Assembly (NCBI GenBank): GCA_030731635.1
Contig: JANQTR010000010.1
Span: 1 to 8,038, forward strand
Direction: 5' to 3'
Origin: Erythrobacter sp.
Lineage (GTDB): Bacteria; Pseudomonadota; Alphaproteobacteria; Sphingomonadales; Sphingomonadaceae
Length of the DNA: 8,038 nucleotides
A model generated the notes under the pieces. It did not search any database, was not told the origin of the DNA, and worked only from the letters and a program-made list of their open reading frames with translations. This document shows positions 5,666-8,038 of the stretch, piece after piece. The position numbers and the translations under genes are program-made. Within the stretch, counting starts at the first letter, position 1; the number at the start of each line of letters is the position of its first letter.

Positions 5666-7267
5666 ATGAAGACGCAGGACGCAAGCGCTAGGCCGCATGA
5701 CGTGGTGGTGATCGGCTCAGGCGCGGCCGGGCTGACGGCGGCCTTGGCGCTGGCGGAAACCCGCCGGGTGCTGGTGCTGGCCAAAGGCTCGCTGACCGGC
5801 GGATCGACCGCTTGGGCGCAGGGCGGGATCGCCGCAGTGCTCGACACTGGTGACACCTTTGAAAACCACGTGCGCGATACGATGGTGGCTGGCGCGGGAT
5901 TGAATGATCTCGCCGCAGTCGAATTCGTGATCGAGCGTGCGCCGCAATCCATCGACCGCCTGTGCGAACTCGGCGTGCCGTTCAACCGCGACGCCGATTC
6001 GCTGCATCTGACGCGCGAAGGCGGTCATTCGCACCGACGTATCGTCCATGTCGACGACGCAACCGGCTGGGCGGTGCAAACGGCCCTGGTCAAGGCGGCG
6101 GAGGCCAACCCCAACATCACCCTGCTGCCGGGCCGCACCTGCATCGATTTCATCACCGACCGCCACCGTAAGCAGTTCTCTGCCGCCGGGCGAGTGTGGG
6201 GGGTCTATGCCCTCAACGAGGAAACCGGGCGTGTGGAACGCCATGTGGCCCGCGCGACCGTGCTGGCCACCGGCGGGGCGGGGCGTGTGTATCAATTTTC
6301 CACCGCGCCGCGCGGCGCGACCGGCGATGGGATCGCGATGGCGTGGCGGGCGGGGGCGCGCGTTTCCAACATGGAGATGATGCAGTTCCATCCGACCTGC
6401 CTCTACAACCTCGACGTCAAGAATTTCCTCATCACCGAAGCCGTGCGGGGCGAGGGCGGACACCTGCTCCACCCCGAAACCGGGCGGCGCTTCATGGTGG
6501 ATTACGACCCTGAACGGATGGAGCTGGCCCCGCGCGATGTGGTGGCGCGGGCAATTGACGATCAGATCAAGCGGTTCGGCCTCGATTACGTCCATCTCGA
6601 CATCAGCCATCAGCCGGCCGAGTTCGTGCGCGGGCATTTCCCGATGATCTATGACAAGCTGATGGGTCTCGGCATCGATATGACCACAGGGCCGATCCCG
6701 GTCGTCCCGGCGCAGCATTACACCTGCGGCGGGGTGGTGGTGGATCTCGCCGCGCGCACCGATGTGCCGGGGCTGTGGGCGGCGGGCGAATGCACCGAAA
6801 GCGGGCTGCACGGCGCCAACCGGCTGGCGTCCAACTCCCTGCTCGAATGTTTCGTGTTCGGCGAAGCGGCGGCGAGCGATATTCTGTCGCGCTGGGACAC
6901 GCTCGAAGCGCCGCCCGCGATCCTGCCGTGGGACGAAAGCCGCGTGACCGATTCCGATGAAGAAGTCGTCATCAAGCAGAACTGGACCGAAATCCGCCGC
7001 TTCATGTGGAACTATGTCGGCATCGTGCGCACCACCAAGCGCCTCGAACGCGCCGCCCACCGCATCGCCCTGCTGACCCGCGAGGTTGAGGATTACTACG
7101 GGTCTTTCCGCGTCACGACCGACCTGATCGAACTGCGCAACCTGCTGCAATCGGCTGAGCTGATTGTGACATCAGCGCTACGCCGCAAGGAGAGCCGGGG
7201 GCTGCATTACACGCTGGACTATCCCGAGCTGGCGGCGGAGCCGAAGGATACGGTGCTGGTGCCTTAG
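5666..7267 (+). CDS. nadB: L-aspartate oxidase
   Basis: A complete 533-residue flavoprotein that oxidises L-aspartate to iminoaspartate with FAD, the first step of de novo NAD synthesis; NadA then makes quinolinate. The dinucleotide-binding motif is VVVIGSGAAGL (13-23), followed by STAWAQGGIAA (47-57). Substrate and catalytic residues known from Escherichia coli NadB are all matched: Glu118 (TREGGHSHRR), His242 (QFHPT), Arg290 (APRDVVARAI) and His351 (QHYTCGG), with the FAD-contact box GLHGANRLASNSLLE (380-394). The helical carboxy-terminal domain is intact and the length is normal. The cytosolic enzyme normally uses oxygen or fumarate as acceptor. The ATG at 5666 has no good ribosome-binding site, and the next upstream gene is on the other strand, so it is transcribed separately. 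No nadA or nadC is visible. Its stop codon overlaps the end of the opposite-strand gene. Confidence 0.98.
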   Translation: MKTQDASARPHDVVVIGSGAAGLTAALALAETRRVLVLAKGSLTGGSTAWAQGGIAAVLDTGDTFENHVRDTMVAGAGLNDLAAVEFVIERAPQSIDRLCELGVPFNRDADSLHLTREGGHSHRRIVHVDDATGWAVQTALVKAAEANPNITLLPGRTCIDFITDRHRKQFSAAGRVWGVYALNEETGRVERHVARATVLATGGAGRVYQFSTAPRGATGDGIAMAWRAGARVSNMEMMQFHPTCLYNLDVKNFLITEAVRGEGGHLLHPETGRRFMVDYDPERMELAPRDVVARAIDDQIKRFGLDYVHLDISHQPAEFVRGHFPMIYDKLMGLGIDMTTGPIPVVPAQHYTCGGVVVDLAARTDVPGLWAAGECTESGLHGANRLASNSLLECFVFGEAAASDILSRWDTLEAPPAILPWDESRVTDSDEEVVIKQNWTEIRRFMWNYVGIVRTTKRLERAAHRIALLTREVEDYYGSFRVTTDLIELRNLLQSAELIVTSALRRKESRGLHYTLDYPELAAEPKDTVLVP

Positions 7268-7845
7268 CGTGCCCTAGTTTCGCGAACATGGGCATACCAC
7301 GAGGCGCTACGGCGAAGTGCCAAAACCTGAGCGGTCTTCAAATCGCTTGCAATCGGGTAGGGTTCCTCCTGCGCGAACAGGGTCAGGTTGATAGGATTCT
7401 TCGCTAGCCACTTTTCGAATAGGTCTTCGCGGAGACAGATCAGCGCATAATCGCTGAAATAGCTGACGAGCACACAAAGCTGCTGGACGTCGATAAATGC
7501 CATCGGGAATTCCATCGCCAAATCGCGATGAATTTGCTCGGCGGTTGTAGCCGACAGTGAAATTTGGCGGGCGTAGTCCTTCGCAACGTGGCCATCATTC
7601 TCGACGACATAACCCGCCTCCGAGCCTTCGGCGCGAAGAAGCTCGAATATGCTCTCAATTTCATCGCAGACGTGCCATTCGATGAGGCTGAGCTGCGGAA
7701 GGCCGGATCGCTCAAAGACCTCTCTCTCCCACTCTTCGTCGGCCATATCATTCGAAATAATCGCTGCCGCCAGACTTGCGCATGCGGGCGCGAGATTGAG
7801 CGGGACGACCTTATTCTCGACACCTTCCCAGGTCCAAGTGCCCAT
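7264..7845 (-). CDS. uncharacterised 193-residue cytoplasmic protein
   Basis: I do not recognise this protein with confidence. It starts at an ATG at 7845, eight bases after AAAGG (7854-7858) on the minus strand, which supports the start; the next Met is residue 34. There is no signal peptide or membrane helix. It is acidic and aromatic-rich, with DEEWEREVFE (36-45), DEIESIFELL (61-70), a hydrophobic stretch QQLCVLVSYFSDYALICL (121-138) and a basic end (RETRAR). The opening MGTWTWEGVEN weakly recalls DUF4259 proteins, which begin MGTW-G and carry a Phe-Asp-Asn box, but the rest does not clearly follow. Hand count of 7321-7560 gives 52% GC against 67% in four rows of nadB, suggesting a different origin or relaxed codon use. 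It overlaps the nadB end by three bases and diverges from the receptor gene across 72 bases. Confidence 0.83.
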   Translation of the reverse strand: MGTWTWEGVENKVVPLNLAPACASLAAAIISNDMADEEWEREVFERSGLPQLSLIEWHVCDEIESIFELLRAEGSEAGYVVENDGHVAKDYARQISLSATTAEQIHRDLAMEFPMAFIDVQQLCVLVSYFSDYALICLREDLFEKWLAKNPINLTLFAQEEPYPIASDLKTAQVLALRRSASWYAHVRETRAR

Positions 7846-7874
7846 CGTGACTGCCTTTCTCTCGCCGCGAGCAA

Positions 7875-7882
7875 TTTATACA
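7875..7882. promoter_or_regulatory. AT-rich core of the divergent promoter region
   Basis: Within the 72-base gap between the 193-residue protein and the receptor start, this is the only AT-rich core. It reads TATAAA on the minus strand (7880 to 7875) and TATACA on the plus strand (7877-7882), both plausible -10 boxes at suitable distances from the two starts. No convincing -35 box is seen for either. Confidence 0.25.
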
Positions 7883-7917
7883 GAATAGCGAAAGGCTGAA
7901 CAGGGTACGCCCACAAG

Positions 7918-8038
7918 ATGACCCGATCGCCCTTCATTTTCGCTGTGTTGGCTCTAGCAGCCACCGCCCCCCTCGCCGCCCAGGACGCCCCTGCACCCAC
8001 CGAAAATTCCATCGTCGTCACCGCGCAGCGTTCGGGGG
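7918..8038 (+). CDS. TonB-dependent outer-membrane receptor, first 40 codons only
   Basis: The 3' end lies beyond the window. The first 40 residues form a Sec signal peptide (MTRSPFIFAVLALAATAPLAA, cut here at about 21) and then QDAPAPTEN followed by SIVVTAQRSG, which looks like the TonB box and the linker before the plug domain in TonB-dependent receptors of sphingomonads. A stop codon in the same frame at 7897-7899 leaves 7918 as the only ATG. An AGGG at 7902-7905 is a weak, distant ribosome-binding site. Such receptors take up siderophores, vitamin B12 or other large substrates across the outer membrane using TonB-ExbBD energy; the substrate cannot be told here. Other outer-membrane proteins with similar starts are possible. 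Confidence 0.68.
   Translation, partial: MTRSPFIFAVLALAATAPLAAQDAPAPTENSIVVTAQRSG

Noticed and set aside
5340..5669. 109-codon plus-strand frame whose stop overlaps the nadB start as ATGA
   Set aside because: The overlap resembles translational coupling, but the frame runs antisense to the small CxxC gene, its product is Arg-rich without a domain, and it has no convincing ribosome-binding site.
5717..7150. 477-codon open frame on the minus strand inside nadB
   Set aside because: It mirrors nadB codons in GC-rich DNA, has no recognisable domain, is rich in His/Arg/Gly/Ala, and nadB is complete and certain.
7440..8021. 193-codon minus-strand frame overlapping the unknown gene and the receptor start
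   Set aside because: It is out of frame with the better-supported gene at 7264-7845, is rich in Arg/Ser, and crosses the signal-peptide region of the receptor.
1..8038. CRISPR array, tRNA, rRNA, transposase or phage genes
   Set aside because: No regular repeat-spacer pattern, cloverleaf, rRNA segment or mobile-element protein was found on either strand.

Overview
The window looks like chromosomal housekeeping DNA from a GC-rich alphaproteobacterium. Order Sphingomonadales, perhaps family Erythrobacteraceae, is the best guess. This is inferred from the mix of protein types: a solo ABC ATPase of the kind common in these bacteria, a CHCC zinc-finger protein, small secreted proteins with Ala-rich signal peptides, and a TonB-dependent receptor start. 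No ribosomal RNA or other strict taxonomic marker is present. I see no insertion sequence, integrase, phage gene, CRISPR array, tRNA or rRNA.

Left part (1-2415): the window opens inside a DMT/EamA-type membrane transporter that has lost its first two or so helices to the window edge. After a 114-base spacer with nested hairpins comes an FMN-dependent oxidoreductase of the nitronate monooxygenase superfamily. Its motifs resemble those of the NADH:quinone reductase subgroup more than those of true nitronate monooxygenases. A small membrane-anchored protein of unknown function follows on the same strand. It ends at a strong GC-rich hairpin that probably acts as a two-way terminator.

Middle part (2416-5454): two minus-strand genes, a secreted small protein and a CHCC zinc-finger protein (relative of complex I subunit NDUFS6), diverge from a plus-strand pair. 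The pair is an ABC-2-type ATPase without a permease beside it, followed 27 bases later by a secreted metallo-beta-lactamase-fold hydrolase. A 54-residue CxxC protein on the minus strand faces the hydrolase gene.

Right part (5455-8038): nadB, L-aspartate oxidase of de novo NAD synthesis, stands alone without nadA or nadC in view. Its stop codon overlaps by a few bases the end of a convergent, lower-GC gene for an unrecognised 193-residue protein. That gene diverges from the first 40 codons of a probable TonB-dependent outer-membrane receptor, cut by the right edge.

No strong candidate for a new multi-gene system is visible. The more interesting items are an imperfect sequence repeated in two intergenic regions, the uncharacterised small proteins, and the low-GC gene next to nadB.
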